13,549 nt of DNA from Anaerorhabdus sp036641015. Lineage in GTDB: Bacteria > Bacillota_I > Bacilli_A > Erysipelotrichales > Erysipelotrichaceae. Positions 13,362 to 13,549 of the stretch are shown here, in pieces (the first letter of the stretch is position 1; each line of letters opens with the position of its first letter). The stretch is taken from assembly GCF_036641015.1 (NCBI RefSeq), contig NZ_JAVWFO010000050.1, forward strand, positions 1-13,549, given 5' to 3'. Both the position numbers and the translations under genes were made by a program. Under the pieces are notes generated by a model. That model worked only from the letters and a program-made list of their open reading frames with translations. It was not told where the DNA came from and searched no databases.

Positions 13362-13549
13362 ATGGGGGATAAAAACAAAATAGCAGTCTTGTTTTACTTA
13401 AGTGATATCATTTTGCTAACTTTATTGCATTATCTCTTACAGATACATAAAGTAGGCATTTATAGATATATCTTAATGTATACAATATTAGCTTTAGTCT
13501 TTGAAAAATATGGTAAGCGTAATGCGCTTATATGGCAAAAGGCAAAAAT
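13362..13549 (+). CDS. N-terminal fragment of a membrane protein, probably first gene of the next surface-polysaccharide unit
   Basis: Only 62 residues are in the window, and the frame is open at the edge. The ATG follows AAGGGGAG (13348-13355) at good spacing. Two hydrophobic segments are visible, about residues 8-26 (with YLSDIILL) and 34-48, then a basic stretch (EKYGKRN). A short soluble N-terminus followed by a SDIILL-type helix is compatible with polyprenyl-phosphate sugar transferases or CapD-type dehydratases that often follow CpsC-D-B modules, but the fragment has no diagnostic motif. Other membrane proteins, such as a polymerase, remain possible. Confidence 0.7.
   Translation, partial: MGDKNKIAVLFYLSDIILLTLLHYLLQIHKVGIYRYILMYTILALVFEKYGKRNALIWQKAK

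Overview
The window is an AT-rich stretch (roughly 30% G+C by eye) from a low-GC Gram-positive bacterium of the Bacillota. TGA is used as an ordinary stop (7909-7911, 11235-11237), which excludes the Mollicutes code. A multidomain flavodiiron oxygen reductase and a free rubredoxin point to an anaerobe or microaerophile. YneF, a 6S-like RNA, VanZ, a Bacillus-style CpsC-CpsD-CpsB order and strong purine-rich ribosome sites fit an Erysipelotrichia-, Turicibacter- or Bacilli-like host. This placement is inferred, because no species marker is present.

Layout. (1) 1-3446: the 3' part of a class F flavodiiron protein (diiron, flavodoxin, rubredoxin and NAD(P)H:rubredoxin reductase modules in one chain), a small secreted protein with a two-cysteine tail, and a 51-residue rubredoxin with a shortened first metal knuckle (C-x-C), closed by a terminator. 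(2) 3552-5079: an EpsG-like polymerase/flippase-type membrane protein overlapping a small membrane protein of unknown function. (3) 5120-6152: a single-gene unit for an Ala/Thr-rich, membrane-anchored surface protein with a UUCG-loop terminator. (4) 6166-7911: a Na/Pi cotransporter with a PhoU-like tail, preceded by five helically phased Pho-box-like repeats. (5) 7949-8434: a probable 6S RNA followed by yneF with its own promoter and terminator. (6) 8493-9685: a GT51 glycosyltransferase and a VanZ-family protein. (7) 9791-12041: the CpsC-CpsD-CpsB module regulating capsule/exopolysaccharide assembly, ending in a two-way terminator shared with (8), a convergent gene for a membrane-tethered protein with three Ig-like repeats. 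(9) 12847-13549: a 515-bp intergenic region with a good promoter, three phased GWTACGTK motifs and a roughly 200-nt leader, then the start of a membrane protein cut by the window edge.

How it fits together. The left part handles O2/NO detoxification with electrons from NAD(P)H through rubredoxin-type iron. The middle is phosphate uptake under a likely PhoPR switch plus global transcription control by 6S RNA. The right part is envelope work: glycan strand synthesis, a polysaccharide tyrosine-kinase/phosphatase switch, and what looks like the beginning of a larger polysaccharide operon running off the window. I see no mobile element, CRISPR array, tRNA or rRNA. I also found no clear multi-gene system of a new kind. 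The most distinctive items are the Pho-box array, the C-x-C rubredoxin, the secreted protein between two redox genes, and the phased motifs and leader at the right end.
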